Counted from the first letter of the stretch, positions 22,615 to 33,535 are shown. The stretch: DNA of 64,000 nt from Lepus europaeus (GCF_033115175.1 NW_026909534.1:519701-583700); one strand, 5' to 3'. Translations and numbers: made by a program. The notes: generated from the sequence alone by a model not told the origin.

Positions 22615-23231
22615 ATGGGTTGCTACCACCATTGGTTAAAACTCTTGTTTCTCCAATTCTGATCCAGCTCCCTATTAATACACCTGGGAAAATATCTTAA
22701 GGCAGTCAAAGAACTTAGACCCTTTATACCCACTTGGGAAACCTGGATGGAGTTCCTGGCTTCCGACTTTGGCCTGGTCCAGTCCTAGCCACTGAAGCCA
22801 TTTTTTTTTTTGACAGGCAGAGTTAGACAGTGAGAGAGAGAGACAGAGAGAAAGGTCTTCCTTCCATTGGTTCAACCCCCAAATGGCCACTGCGGCCACT
22901 GCACTGTGCCGAACTGAAGCCAGGAACCAGTTGCTTCCTCCTGGTCTCCTATGTGGGTGCAGGGCCCAAGCACTTGGGCCATCCTCCACTGCCCTCCCTG
23001 GTCACAGCAGAGAGCTGGACTGGAAGAGGAGCAACTGGGACAGAATCTATGAGCCCCAACCAGGACTAGAACCCAGGGTACTGGTGTTGCAGGCAAAAAA
23101 TTAGCCTGGTGAGCCATAGTGCCGGCCACACTGAAACCATTTGAGGAGTAAATGAGCAGAGAGAAGATCTGTCTCTCCCTGTCTCTCTATAACTCTGCCT
23201 TTCAAATGAACAAATAAATAAATCTTTAAAA
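22615..23231 (+). mobile_element. C-repeat SINE, type A, interrupted
   Basis: 5' part to 22802 and 3' part from 23129, with the type B SINE between them. Confidence 0.75.
22803..23128 (-). mobile_element. C-repeat SINE, type B, nested in a SINE
   Basis: Flanked by cactgaagccatt (22790-22802) and cactgaaaccatt (23129-23141). Confidence 0.9.
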
Positions 23232-23451
23232 AACATATTGGTGTGAGTTAAGCAATCTTGAAGGCAGCAGCCTCAATTAAAGCACTAGACAACTAAAACC
23301 TCATTTGTGATCACAGGTACCACCAGCATATGAACTGCCTAGTCACCCAAAAATGCTTAGTAAGAATTACAAATAAAATGGATGTATTTTATACCTGTAT
23401 AATTTTTATTTATTTGCTATAAGTCAAATGAATATGTATATGCATTCTAGT

Positions 23452-23524
23452 CCCTGACCAGGACTAGAACCCAGTGTGCCAGCGCCACAGGTGGAGGATT
23501 ACCCTATTGAGCAGTGGCACCAGC
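23452..23524 (-). mobile_element. C-repeat SINE, type B, head fragment
   Basis: About 70 bases matching the 5' end of type B in antisense (ggactagaacccagtgtgcc to gcagtggcaccagcc). Confidence 0.75.
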
Positions 23525-23782
23525 CATAAATAAATCTTTAAAAAAAATGACACTGCTGTCTTGCCACAAAAAAAAAAAACTAAACTAAACATGACTTGTA
23601 AATTAACTGTGGTAAATTAAATAACACTACTCAAAAATAAATAAATAAATCAGGATGTGTGACATTTACAAATCATTTGACATGTCAATGTACTTCATCA
23701 TAGTTCTAGATATCAAACATGACAAACTAGGTTTCACATTAACTGTAAACCAATAAAGTTTTTTTTAAAAAAAATCACAGTA

Positions 23783-23945
23783 GGCAGGACACACTCTGGT
23801 ATTTGATGTGAGCATCCCAAGCAGCAGCTTAAACTGACGTAGTACAGTTCCTGCCCCAGCAGCTCCTAGTTTTGAGTTAGCATTTAAGGAACCAGCACAT
23901 GAAAGCATTGTGTCAGTTTGTGTCTCTGCCTGAAAAAATAAAATA
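23783..23945 (+). mobile_element. C-repeat SINE, decayed and internally deleted
   Basis: Head-like (cactctggtatttgatgtga) and tail-like parts remain; weak. Confidence 0.45.
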
Positions 23946-24036
23946 ATAAATTTGGCCCCTCTCTGCTATCTTCTCCCTATTTCCAAACTTGGCAACACAA
24001 AGCCACCACAAATGTGCTCCATTAAAATAGAGTTGC

Positions 24037-24373
24037 AGCCAGTGCCGTGGCTCACTAGGCTAATCCTCCGCCTTGCGGTGCCGGCACACCGGGTTCTAGT
24101 CCCGGTCGGGGCACCGTATTCTGTCCCGGTTGCCCCTCTTCCAGGCCAGCTCTCTGCTGTGGCCAGGGAGTACAGTGGAGGATGGCGAAAGTGCTTGGGT
24201 CCTGCACCCCATGGGAGACCAGGATAAGCCCCTGGCTCCTGCCATCGGATCAGCGTGGTGCGCCGGCTGCAGCGCGCCTCCCGCGGTGGCCATTGGAGGG
24301 TGAACCAACAGCAAAAGGAAGACCTTTCTCTCTGTCTCTCTCTCACTGTCCACTCTGCCTGTCAAAAAACAAA
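24037..24373 (+). mobile_element. C-repeat SINE, type B
   Basis: CpG-rich young copy flanked by aaaatagagttgc at 24024-24036 and 24374-24386. Confidence 0.95.
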
Positions 24374-24424
24374 AAAATAGAGTTGCTTTCTGTGCACATT
24401 GCAGGGAGTTTTGAGGGTAAGAAA

Positions 24425-24690
24425 TGCCACTTGTGATAACGGCATTGCATATTGGAGTACTTTGTTAGAGCCTGGTTATTCCACCTGATCCATCTTCCTG
24501 CTAATGTTCATCCTGAGAGATGATGATCCAAGTACTGACTCCCCTGCCTATCTGTGTAGATGCAAATACAGCTTTTGGGTGCTGGCTCTAGCCTTGCCTA
24601 GCCACAGCTGCTGCAGGCCCCTGGGCAGTGAGCCCGCAGATGGGAAGGTCTTTCTGTCTCTGCCTTTCAAAGAAATAAAAATAAATAAGA
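24425..24690 (+). mobile_element. C-repeat SINE, decayed
   Basis: Recognisable from 'tgatccatcttcctgctaatg' and the CT-to-A tail. Diverged. Confidence 0.6.
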
Positions 24691-24724
24691 CATTAAAGAA
24701 AAATGACAGCTAAAATAGTTTATT

Positions 24725-24840
24725 TTAATGAATTCAACCGTATAAGTTTAAATGTGAATTATCTAAATGCACCAAAAGACAGAGATTGACAAAGGAAAAA
24801 TAAAACCAGACACAACTTTTGTGTGATCGATAAGAAAAAA
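24725..24840 (+). mobile_element. LINE-1 ORF2 fragment (endonuclease region)
   Basis: The string 'taaatgtgaattatctaaat' followed by 'gcaccaaaagacagagattg' matches a conserved stretch of LINE-1 ORF2 in the 5' half. It is short and broken. Confidence 0.5.
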
Positions 24841-24967
24841 AAAATTCTTTTTCACATCATACCATTGAATAATTTCATGCTCCATAAAGATAATAACAAG
24901 CTAACACTTAAATAATAGAATAGCATTTCTAAATAAGTTGGCAAAGCGTAAGTAAAAGGCAACAAAT

Positions 24968-25250
24968 GGGGCCAGTGGCTTAAACCTCACTTTGTGATAG
25001 CTTCTGATCCCATGTGCTTCACTTCCAATCCAGCTCCTTGCTAATGCACCCAGGAAATTAGAAGAACATGGCCCACATATTTGAATTCTTGCCATGCATC
25101 TAGGAGATCCAGGTGGAGTTCCAGGTTTCTTGCTTTAGCATGGCCCAGCTCCAATTTTTGCAGTCATTTGGAGAGTAAGCTAGCAGATTAAAGTTCTTTC
25201 TCCCTTTTATCCCTACCTCTGTCTTTCAAATAATAAATATTTTTAAAATA
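24968..25250 (+). mobile_element. C-repeat SINE, type A
   Basis: Diverged sense copy with short deletions near the head. Confidence 0.75.
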
Positions 25251-25475
25251 AATAAAAAGCAGCAAGTTTCTACAAATGTATTAGAGAATGAGTTCTGGGT
25301 AGCATTCTGCTTAACATGAAGTTCACAAGGGAACCCGTGTAACCACAATAAAGTCATGTTCCTTATCCTTTTCAGATTTTTAGCTTAATGCAGACATTTT
25401 CTCTTCTGCTGCTTTTGTGAACATTTGAATTCAGAATTTTGGGAACATACTGAAAGTTCATTTAGAATGTCAGAC

Positions 25476-25682
25476 TTGGAGTTGGCACTGTGGTGTACCA
25501 AGTAAAGCTGCTGCCTTCAGTGCCAGAATCCCATATGGGTGCCAGTTCAAGACCCAGCTGCTCTCCTGATCCAGCTCTCTGCTATGGCCTGGGAAAGCAG
25601 CAGAAGATTGTCCAAGGCCTTGGGTCCCCGCACCCACAAGGGAGACCCAGAAGAAGCATCTTGCTCCTGGCTTTGGATATAT
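25476..25682 (+). mobile_element. C-repeat SINE, type A, 3'-truncated
   Basis: It stops after 'cttgctcctggctttgga', where the LTR-like sequence begins. Confidence 0.8.
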
Positions 25683-26113
25683 AGCCAAACCTTGGTGTGC
25701 ACCAAATGTATTTGCTCGTCAGATCTGGCAACACTTAGCTAAGGTGGATTTCACTTGCCTTTGCCAAAGTTTTGTTCCCTACAAAAGGAATCCAGGATCA
25801 ACCCAGCTAACAAGGAAACTCTTCAGCTGATGCACCTGACAAAATTCAAATTACAAACAAATGCTTGACTGACACCTTGGGCTGCCCAGTTAATCATCAG
25901 AACACAAAGCCTGAAAAATTTGCCAAATTATCAATTAACTAGACTCAAATTTTCTAATCTCACTGTAGCTACTCCTTTTCCATTTTTTTTTACTAGCTTA
26001 TGGGCAGGAAGAGCACATTTTGGATCTTGAGATCTCTTTCCCCAAGATTTAGTCCTTGAAATAAACCTTTATCCTCTAGCCAACTCTAATCTCTGGGGAA
26101 TTGGTCTAGTAAT
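25683..26113 (+). mobile_element. Possible LTR
   Basis: LTR-like composition with a late 'gaaataaacctttatcctct' (polyadenylation signal plus U5-like sequence). There is no visible terminal repeat or target duplication, so this is a tentative call. Confidence 0.3.
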
Positions 26114-26129
26114 AAAAATTATTTGATTA
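26114..26129 (+). repeat. 5' target-site duplication of the retroviral retrocopy
   Basis: aaaaattatttgatta occurs here and again at 31810-31825, just after the poly(A) run. The length (16 bases) and A-rich start are typical of LINE-1 endonuclease insertion. They are not typical of retroviral integrase, which leaves 4-6 bases. Confidence 0.85.
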
Positions 26130-26130
26130 G

Positions 26131-26336
26131 CTCTTGGCTCTGTTCCCTGCTCTGTTGGCTTCTCTTCCTCTCGTCTCTCTCCTCCCTCCTCTCTCCTCTC
26201 TGTCTCTCTCTCTTACAGTCTCCTTCTATTTTTCCTTCACCACCCCTTCACTCCGGTCTGTAGGGTATTCTCCAATACCCTTTCCCTTACTCCGGTGTCC
26301 GGTGTGCTTTGCGACGGCTAACATTAAGATAAAACA
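26131..26336 (+). mobile_element. R-U5 of the retroviral retrocopy
   Basis: 26131-26288 matches 31651-31807 (R). 26289-26336 is U5, present only here, and ends in CA. The AATAAA of R has lost two bases in this copy (aataccc). Confidence 0.75.
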
Positions 26337-26337
26337 T

Positions 26338-26355
26338 TGGTGCCATGACTTGGAT
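26338..26355 (+). other. Primer-binding site, tRNA-His type
   Basis: tggtgccatgacttggat pairs with the 3' end of mammalian tRNA-His (complement TGGTGCCGTGACTCGGAT) with two differences. His priming is what names the HERV-H group. It starts one base after the LTR end. Confidence 0.75.
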
Positions 26356-26493
26356 AGCCTTATATTGGTAATCCAGCATCCTCCAGTGCTCTGGGGTCCT
26401 GGATTTTTGCCGGTCACGAAGCACACCTCCGGAACTCTTTCCAAGCCACCAAACGCTCTGCGATCTCCATCCACACATAAGCCTTCCAAATTT

Positions 26494-26502
26494 TGAGGTA
26501 AG
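26494..26502 (+). promoter_or_regulatory. Fossil splice donor in the retroviral leader
   Basis: tgag/gtaaga fits the donor consensus, with GT at 26498-26499. The sequence downstream is retained, so the copied RNA was unspliced at this site. Confidence 0.5.
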
Positions 26503-26831
26503 ACGCGGAACGAAAATTCCTCACGGCGACTGCTATTTGAGTGGTGGTCTACTGTCAGATACTCGCCTGACTACTCTCGTAAAGGTCGTAGCACTGGACT
26601 CTAGCCACCACTCCTACTTCTACTTAAGGCCTTTAGCCTCTACGGACACTGTCCAGGCAACAGTGGGTGTGAGTGACGACTCCATCTCTGTTCCCCTCTT
26701 TACAGGCAAGGCCCTGGGCTTCAGCCGGCACTTGGGTGACGACCCCACCTTCTGCTCCCATTCCTCTCCTAGTCAGATGGCCAGGACTTCAAGGACGCTT
26801 TCTGTCCACCGATCTGACCTACCGAGTCGCC

Positions 26832-27540
26832 ATGGGACATTCTTCCTCCCGCGTTCCATCTGATTCTCCTCTTGGTTGCCTTTTAAGTAATATGGTCCCT
26901 CTCAAATTGGCCCCAGCCCTCAAAAAGCAGCCCCTCCATGGTGGCGCATTTGGCCCTGAGGGATCGGAAGTCGGAGTAGTTTGACCCTGATAACATCTTT
27001 ATCACTTCCGTGAGCATTCGGGAAAATGGAAGGAGATTCCATACGTTTAAGCCTATCTTCGAACTAAACCTTCCCTGTGTACTTCTTGCTGTCCCGCTCA
27101 AGTCCTTCTGGTCTCCAAGATTTGCACTAGGGGGCAGAAGCTTGAGCAAAAAATCCTTTCTTTTGCCCCGATCCTGTTCCCGCCACTACCACAACTCCTT
27201 TGATCCTGCAGATGAACCTCCCCCTTAATGCTCCAATCTACAGTCACCGGCTCAGCCGCCTCCCAACGCCTCCGCGGCCGAAGCTCCAGCGCCATTATCT
27301 CCCATGCAGCAGCTCTGGCCCTGGCTTTGTCCTCACCTCCCCCTCCCATCGAATTCCAGGGGGCAGGGTCAACCTCTACTCCCACCTCCACTGCAATCTC
27401 TTCCATTTTATCTCAACCCTCTTGCCTATCTATTCCTCAAAGCCATTCTCAGTCCACGTGTACTTCCTCCCTAGCTCCCCGTCCCACCTAGAAATTCTGA
27501 CTTTATCTTAAAACCAGTCCTGGCCAAAGTCTCTGGTGGT
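26832..27540 (+). pseudogene. ERV gag remnant (matrix and proline-rich part)
   Basis: The ATG at 26832 follows a leader of about 490 nt and opens with Met-Gly, the myristoylation start of gammaretroviral Gag, then a SPLGCLLSN-type stretch known from HERV-H-like matrix proteins. The frame is soon lost. A matrix-like GKWKEIPYV appears in another frame near 27023-27050 and ends in a stop. 27150-27480 is rich in Pro, Ser and Ala codons, like the linker after matrix. No capsid major homology region is recognisable downstream. Confidence 0.55.
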
Positions 27541-27584
27541 CTCCATGGTCTCCAACTGGTCTTTTGTCCCTCTCTTGTCCCAGT

Positions 27585-27830
27585 CTTACCATAAGAATAG
27601 CAAGGGAATAGTAGTCCCATCCTTTTGGGCTCCCTGCTTATTGAGAAACAAATTAGGTATCCCACCCTTCTGATGGCTCTTTGTTTTATCGAGAGCAAGC
27701 CAGGCTGGAGATTCAGATTTCCTGCCTGGACCTGGCCCACTGTAACTAATTTTTCTTTGAATCTAAAAAGATCACTACCTTTAAAAATATTGCTTTGTAA
27801 AATGCTGAACTTATTATGCAATTTATTTTA
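27585..27830. repeat. Block similar to 37990-38150
   Basis: Shared strings include 'tcccacccttctga', 'accat(a/g)agaatag' and 'ttgttttaacaagagca' or its variant. Likely shared ERV-derived sequence; diverged. Confidence 0.35.
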
Positions 27831-28053
27831 ACAGGTTTCTGGGTAATCAGTACTCAATGAAACAGTAATGGGTAATTAGTACTTGTCTTATATGAATGCA
27901 ATTTTAATTTTTAACAGTTTATCTCAAAATGTAAATCAAGGACATTGGCAGATGGAAAACATCACAAGTATACTAATCTATTTCTCTTTGACATAGAATT
28001 AAAATCTGATTCTCTGTTAAAGCAATAAGTTAAAGTAATCTGTTATATTCTCT

Positions 28054-28536
28054 TGAAGGACTTGTGGAAAATTGTGAAAATTTACCAGACTAACCTGCTT
28101 AAAAAAAAAAAAAAACTAGGAAGTTTCAAGAAAGGTCAGTTAGAAAGTTTCAAGAAAGGTCAATTTCTGGGAAACTGCAACTTAGCAGATAACAGGGAAT
28201 AGCAGTTTGGAAACCCACCTTGTGCAATGGTTAAGATAAGTAAAACTGATGTGTACTGAGATAAGTAGAACTGCTGTATACTAAGATAAGTGAAATTACT
28301 GTAAACAAAAATCCCCTTCCCCTTTGTATTCACTTGCTTAAGATAATTTTGTGGGTTTTGCCTTTAAATAATGCCTGTAACCCTCGTCCAGTACCTCACT
28401 CTCTCAGGAGGGAGGGGTCCGTTTTGCGCAAAATGTAAATAAACCGCCTCTTGCTGTTTGCATTGCCGGTGTCAGGAGTCTGAATTTCTGGGTCCCCAGG
28501 GTGCTACCAAGGACCCCGCCAACTTTGGGTCCTTCA
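28054..28536 (+). mobile_element. Solo LTR inside the retroviral retrocopy
   Basis: 483 bp beginning TGAAGGAC and ending GTCCTTCA, a perfect 8-base terminal inverted repeat. It is flanked by the 4-base duplication ctct (28050-28053 and 28537-28540), typical of gammaretroviral integrase. U3 contains a direct repeat (gaagtttcaagaaaggtca, about 28119 and 28146) and 'gagataagt'-type repeats. There is a TATA-like tttaaataatg at about 28362 and AATAAA at 28438-28443. No internal region remains, so it is the product of LTR-LTR recombination. Related in U5 to the LTRs at 33611 and 37003. Confidence 0.9.
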
Positions 28537-28540
28537 CTCT

Positions 28541-30300
28541 TGATGTATGCTAAATTCTAATTGTTTAAAAACAGCTAAATTTTTATTAAGAGCTATGGGT
28601 TATTTAAATATGAGCTTATTTTCAAATATTTAAATAATCACTTTGTAACAGTGATCAAATTTGTTCTATATTATGTCATGATTTTAAGGAATCTTATTTC
28701 AACCAGATATTTTGAATTTGAGCCTTCTTGACATTCTTGACAGACATTCAAAAAAATCAAAGTTTCAAAGAATTTGGACTCAAATTTCCAGTAAATTTTG
28801 GACTTTGGTTTTTCCAGTTCGGGCCCAACTGAAAAAATCGAAAGACTTATGTCTCTCATCTTGTAGAGACACTAACTAATCAGACTATTTGGATTATATT
28901 AGAAGTACTGTCAAGATGTGAAGTGGTACTAAATTAAGTTTCTATAATGTAAAATGCTGTTGATAAAAATGTCTGAAAATTTAAAAGTCTAATAATCTTG
29001 TATTACTAGATATGATGGTTATCTTAATGAGAAAGCCCCAGAGGCCTAAAGATGGAAAATGCTTTGTAAAATCCTACAGGTGCTTTCAAAAATACTGTGT
29101 GCAGTAAGCAAATGCCTCTTGTTGGTTAATGAGTTTATAATTTTGAATGTGGCAACTTAAAGTTTTGTCATCCACAGTTTTATATCAAAATTGCTGCTCA
29201 TAAAACTAAAGCATTGTTGGTTCTGTTTAGCTGTCCTATAGGTTCTGATGGAATTTTTCCAGCCACAAGTATTGTATTCAGTACTTTGGGATGACTCTAA
29301 ACAGATGAAGCCAATCATATATTAAAGGTACCAACTGCAAAAAAGTATGGTTAGCTGAGGTTACTAAAACAAAAGGTAATTCAAATCAATTGGTAATTTA
29401 CAAACAGGAGTTAGATTCTCTTAAAAAAAGCTATTAAAACTGCTCTATTGGTCTATTATGTTATGTTATATGTGTATACATATTGTATGTCTACATGGAA
29501 AATTTTATTGAGTTTTATTTTTAATTGGCTCATAGATAAAAGATTGTCCATAAATTTAAACAGCTAAAATTATTCAAAGATATATTTTAATTCATGTGAC
29601 CTAAATCTCTGTATCATATGTTTAAAACTTGTTGGTAAAAAGAAACTAAAAACATTTTATATGTTTGTGCTTAAATTTGCTGGTTAAACAAGCTATATCA
29701 TGTTAGATATTTAAGAGATGTTTCCAAATATGTATTTTTAATATTTATGGAAGGCATTGGACCTTCTGGTAAATGTTTTCTTCAGTTGTTATCTAATAGT
29801 AAAACTGCTTTCTAAGTTTTCATGTGATATTGCTATTATCAGTAAGTGATCTGGGACTTGCTCCCTCATTTCTCTATTCTGAGCCCAACTTGTTCTTTCT
29901 CTATTCTCTTCGAGGTAGAAAACTAATTCTATTATGAAGGATTCTCCAAGATTCAAAATTTAATTTTAGATACTATAAAAAAGAGATGGCTAAATTTTTT
30001 CTGTAATAGCATAGCCAAAATAAGGGCTTAAATTATAATTTCTTAGCTAAATTTACTTCACCATCAGCGAGGTAAACAGTAAACAGAAAAGATCTCCCTT
30101 TCAAAACAAAGGGAAAGAAAGTTTTAAAGTGAAAATGTAGTTTTCCTCGTGGGCATTGTCTGTCTCAACATAAACTACTACAGAACATGCCTGTGACTAC
30201 AGACTTGTAGTTTAGGCCACCGAGGATTAGAGATGGGACTTCAGCACTCCCTTGACATGCATCCTCTGGTCTGCTTTAATAAAAATCAGGAGAAAAAGAA
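28541..30300 (+). other. AT-rich non-coding interior of the retroviral retrocopy
   Basis: No usable open frame. 28690-29055 resembles 2555-2890. I cannot tell whether this is decayed viral sequence or DNA acquired by the parental ERV. Confidence 0.4.
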
Positions 30301-30329
30301 AGCTAGGCATCAGAAAAGTAGAGATAGGT

Positions 30330-30700
30330 GGCAGGCCTATTAAATGTAGCTCTGCACAGTGATCTGCCCTCAAGGAGACCCAACAGGCCAGTTCACTGCA
30401 GTGGCTTTCAATGTGGCAAGCCTGGGCTTCAGCAGAAGTCAGCTAAGAAGAGCCCTGGCAGCTCTGCCAGCCAAGAGTTGGATCACTGGAAATGGACCTG
30501 CCCTGGAGTTGAAGGATGCCCAGGTCAGAGCCCCAGGTCTTATTGGCTCTAAGCTGAAAAGCCCTTCACTCAGCCCAGCTTCCAAGGTGACCACTGCTGC
30601 TGAGGCGACGGCCAAATAGGGTCAGTAACAGTGCAGGCAGAACTGTATATTTCCTGTTGGAGTTGCCACTTACCTTTACCTGGCTAGCTCTCCTCCTAGG
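30330..30700 (+). pseudogene. ERV nucleocapsid and protease remnant
   Basis: One frame shows a degraded zinc knuckle (QCGKPG..., 30398 onward) and then DHWKWTCP, the second-knuckle signature of gammaretroviral Gag, at about 30478-30501. The other frame near 30640-30690 resembles the protease start, with the active-site region decayed. Stops interrupt all frames, and pol proper is absent downstream. Confidence 0.5.
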
Positions 30701-30829
30701 CCAGCTGGGTAATGGAAGTCAACAGGGTGCCTTCCCAAGGAGGTTCACACCTCCCTTAGGATGTAGGCTATATGAAGAGATAGATGAGTCTGAGCCTCAT
30801 AATTTACAATGCTTTAAAGCCCACCTGAT

Positions 30830-31480
30830 TATTATCAAGCCCCTTCTGTCAGGTTCTATTTGCCTCTCAATCAGAAAACTTATTTGTAGCTTAGCACCTT
30901 TCTTAGGTTCTCTAATAACAACTGTGTCCTCTGTATCTAGCCCACTTGGGCCTCATTCTTTTGTAACTATAGCGTCTACTCTACCACCAATGGCTCTACT
31001 CCCAACCTGTGTGTACTGATGGTCCTCTTCCCACTTAATGTTGTATGATTGTTAAGAATTTCTCTACAGACAAGTCCAGCTACCTGCAAAAGCTAAGTGG
31101 CCTTTTCTCCCAGTCTTGGCTGGGACCAGCTTTAAGCCACATCCATCAAACTGTCCCCACAAGGATCCAGAGACCCCCCCCCCAATTTCCTCTCCTCTAT
31201 GAAATGGTTAATGCTACTCTTAGGATCATTGGTTACTATTCTCAACCCTGTCTTTTATACTACAGTGTCTAAGTGTTTACAGCAAGTTATAATGGAACAA
31301 ATGAAAGGTCTTCAACAACCAGACAGTCAACCAAATGCTGCTACAGGAATATACTCGGCTCCCCACCCAGGAGACAGCAGCCTGAGACATAGCCACATGC
31401 CAGCAGGAAGTAGCTCTAAAGACAGATCATCATCCCTCTACCCCCCCCCCCGGACTTTTGGGACTAATGTAACCCCATAG
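30830..31480 (+). pseudogene. ERV env remnant (transmembrane end)
   Basis: 31198-31300 translates to a hydrophobic membrane-spanning stretch with KWL, LLLGSLVTIL and then a short tail rich in Gln, in the manner of gammaretroviral TM. Upstream parts are frameshifted. A second, shorter copy of 31012-31275 occurs at 53304-53416. Confidence 0.5.
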
Positions 31481-31501
31481 AAATCCTGCTTTATAAAAAA
31501 C

Positions 31502-31513
31502 AAAAGGGGGGAA
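31502..31513 (+). other. Polypurine tract of the retroviral retrocopy
   Basis: aaaaggggggaa lies immediately before the TGTTAGG start of U3. Confidence 0.8.
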
Positions 31514-31807
31514 TGTTAGGAAACTGGTGCAGTTTTAGCCAGGTGGCTGCACAGCCCAGCTACCTGAGCCAGGCTCCACCCCCATCCTAATGGGATTCCC
31601 TGCCCACCCTCAGGCAAAGTTTTAAAAGGGCCTGTTCCTGAATACGTGCTCTCTTGGCTCTGCTCCCTGCTCTGTTGGCTTCTCTTCCTCTTGCCTCTCT
31701 CCTCCCTCCTCTCTCCTCTCTGTCTCTCTCTCTTACAGTCTCCTCTTTTTCCTTCACTGCCCCTTCACTCTAGTCTGTAGGGTATTCTCCAATAAACCCT
31801 GTCCCTT
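31514..31807 (+). mobile_element. U3-R of the retroviral retrocopy
   Basis: U3 is 31514-31650 and starts TGTTAGG. R is 31651-31807. The TATA-like ttttaaaa at 31620-31627 sits about 25-30 nt before R. AATAAA at 31791-31796 lies 11 nt before the poly(A) junction. U5 is absent, as in a polyadenylated RNA. Confidence 0.8.
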
Positions 31808-31809
31808 AA

Positions 31810-31825
31810 AAAAATTATTTGATTA
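31810..31825 (+). repeat. 3' target-site duplication of the retroviral retrocopy
   Basis: aaaaattatttgatta, identical to 26114-26129. Its first A residues merge with the poly(A) run 31808-31814. Confidence 0.85.
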
Positions 31826-31914
31826 ATAAAGAAATTACTTAAATATATTAATAACAAAACTATCTTTCCAACTATTAAATTTAAGTATGGAAACCTAACA
31901 AAAGTAGAGAATGA

Positions 31915-32231
31915 AGGGGCTGGCACTGCCTGAAGTGCCAGCATCCCATATGGGCACTGATTCAAGTCTCAGATGCTCCACTTCCAATCCAGCTCTCTGC
32001 AGTGGCCTGGAAAAGTAATAGAAGATGGCTCAAGTCCTTGGTCCCCTGCACCCACATGGGAGACCTGGAAGAAGCTCCTGGCCCCTGGCTTTGGATTGGT
32101 GCAGCTCCGGCCATTGCAGCCAATTGGCGAGTGAACCAATGGATGGAAGACCTCTCTCTCCCTGCCTCTCCTTCTCTCTCTCTGTGTAACTCTGACTTTC
32201 AAATAAATAAATAAATCTTAAAAAGCAAAAA
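31915..32231 (+). mobile_element. C-repeat SINE, type A
   Basis: Flanked by aaaagtagagaatga at 31900-31914 and 32232-32246. About 20 bases of the head are deleted. Confidence 0.95.
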
Positions 32232-32439
32232 AAAAGTAGAGAATGAGATTTTGACAAAACATAAAATGTCTTTTCCTCATTTAATAATCAGAAATGTAAA
32301 ATATTCTCTTGTAGTCTGTTTAACAATTGCTCAACCAGATAACTTGGAAATAAAACCTGATGATAAAGTACTAAAATTTAATTAAAAATTAGAATAGTGT
32401 TGTTACCAAAGGCTTGGACTCTGTCCCAAGTGCCAATTA

Positions 32440-33200
32440 AAATAATGAGGACATGGTTTTGGGGTGAATAAAACAGAACAGTTAATCTTTTGCAAATGAG
32501 GACACAAAAGTCTATCAAATCTTGATGATAGTTACCAAATAATCAGTCCCTTGCTGCTCAGATGGTCAATTCATCAGAGTGTTGGTAAAAGGAAAGGGTT
32601 AATTTTAAAAAGTCGGTGGTCTTGGGGGAAAGAGAGATCACCCAATCCAAAAGGAGCTCTTTCCCAACAAGCCAACAGGACAGTTGCAAAGTGAGGTTAG
32701 AAATAAAACAATGAGTCTATTTGATTAACAATTATGCAGATTTTCATTCTTTGTTCTGATGTGGGTTCTACCTTGGCAGGGGGTGCAGCATGGATCCCTA
32801 AGCTGGCAGTTTCTTGATAGGGAGCTCAACATCAGTTGGGAGGAGACTTTGTTTAGTTCGGTCAAAAGTCTACCATTCCAAATCATCCCCTTTCAGTGGA
32901 CTCCTGAAATTCTTATGAAAACAATATTCACAAGATTGTGTTAGATTAGATGCCTTCATGAAGTTAAAATGAGGGGAGGGAAGGTGCCTTTATTATGGCT
33001 AATAATTCCTCATTGTCAAGTTTTCTGATCCATATGTATGGAATAGGGGAATTGACTCCATTCTGGCTACTTTCTGCTGAATGAAAGTAACGTAGGGGAA
33101 TTTTTGGATTGGAAAATTGACATTGTTTTGACCCTTGCTTTCTCCCTTTGAAGAGAGATAAAGGCAAGAACATTTATTTAGCTTCTGACTCATATGTTCA
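32440..33200 (-). mobile_element. ERV/LTR-like repeat, copy 1
   Basis: Similar to 36720-37002 plus 37626-37800. Shared blocks are aataaaacaatgag, attaacaattatgcagattttc and ctgaaattcttatg, with cacaagatt after an AT-rich gap. Antisense orientation is inferred from the reverse polyadenylation signal in copy 2. Confidence 0.5.
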
Positions 33201-33535
33201 TTTGTAAAGTTTCTGTAACATAGTGACTTTAAACCCTAAGTAAATTCCCAATAATATTACTAGAATTTTAGTCCTAATTTAAAATTCCTCCTAAAATAGA
33301 CCTGGTTCCAGATGGTATCCAGGAAATGAATTTGAAAACCAGTCTCTACCTCCTTGGGAAAGGGGAGCCACACAGGTAGTTTCTGCATGTTTTACTTTGC
33401 AGGTGCCTTATCATTTCACAGTAATATTAAAAGCAACGACATATCAACATTACTCTACCTAAACAGCAAATCATAAAACTGTTAGCAGTTTTCACTAAGA
33501 ATTTTTAACCTCAAGTAAGTAAAGCCATTGACTAG
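33201..33535. other. Unassigned sequence
   Basis: Nothing recognised apart from possible continuation of the neighbouring ERV-like repeat. Confidence 0.3.

Larger units (their letters stand above)
26130..31814 (+). mobile_element. LINE-processed copy of a HERV-H-like gammaretroviral RNA
   Basis: The element begins at R, not at U3: 26131 aligns with 31651 inside the 3' LTR. It ends at the R/poly(A) junction (31807), followed by seven A. The 5' end therefore has R-U5 only and the 3' end U3-R only, which is the layout of a viral RNA and not of an integrated provirus. Between them are a His-type primer site, a leader with a splice donor, gag remnants, a nucleocapsid/protease remnant, an env end and a polypurine tract. 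Long 16-base target repeats flank it. pol is missing apart from the protease-like trace. A solo LTR (28054-28536) inserted later. HERV-W processed copies are a known human parallel. It cannot encode virus: every frame is broken. Confidence 0.75.

Noticed and set aside
26134-26863. Open frames of 100-120 codons at the start of the retroviral copy
   Set aside because: They lie in R-U5 and the untranslated leader, before the gag start at 26832.
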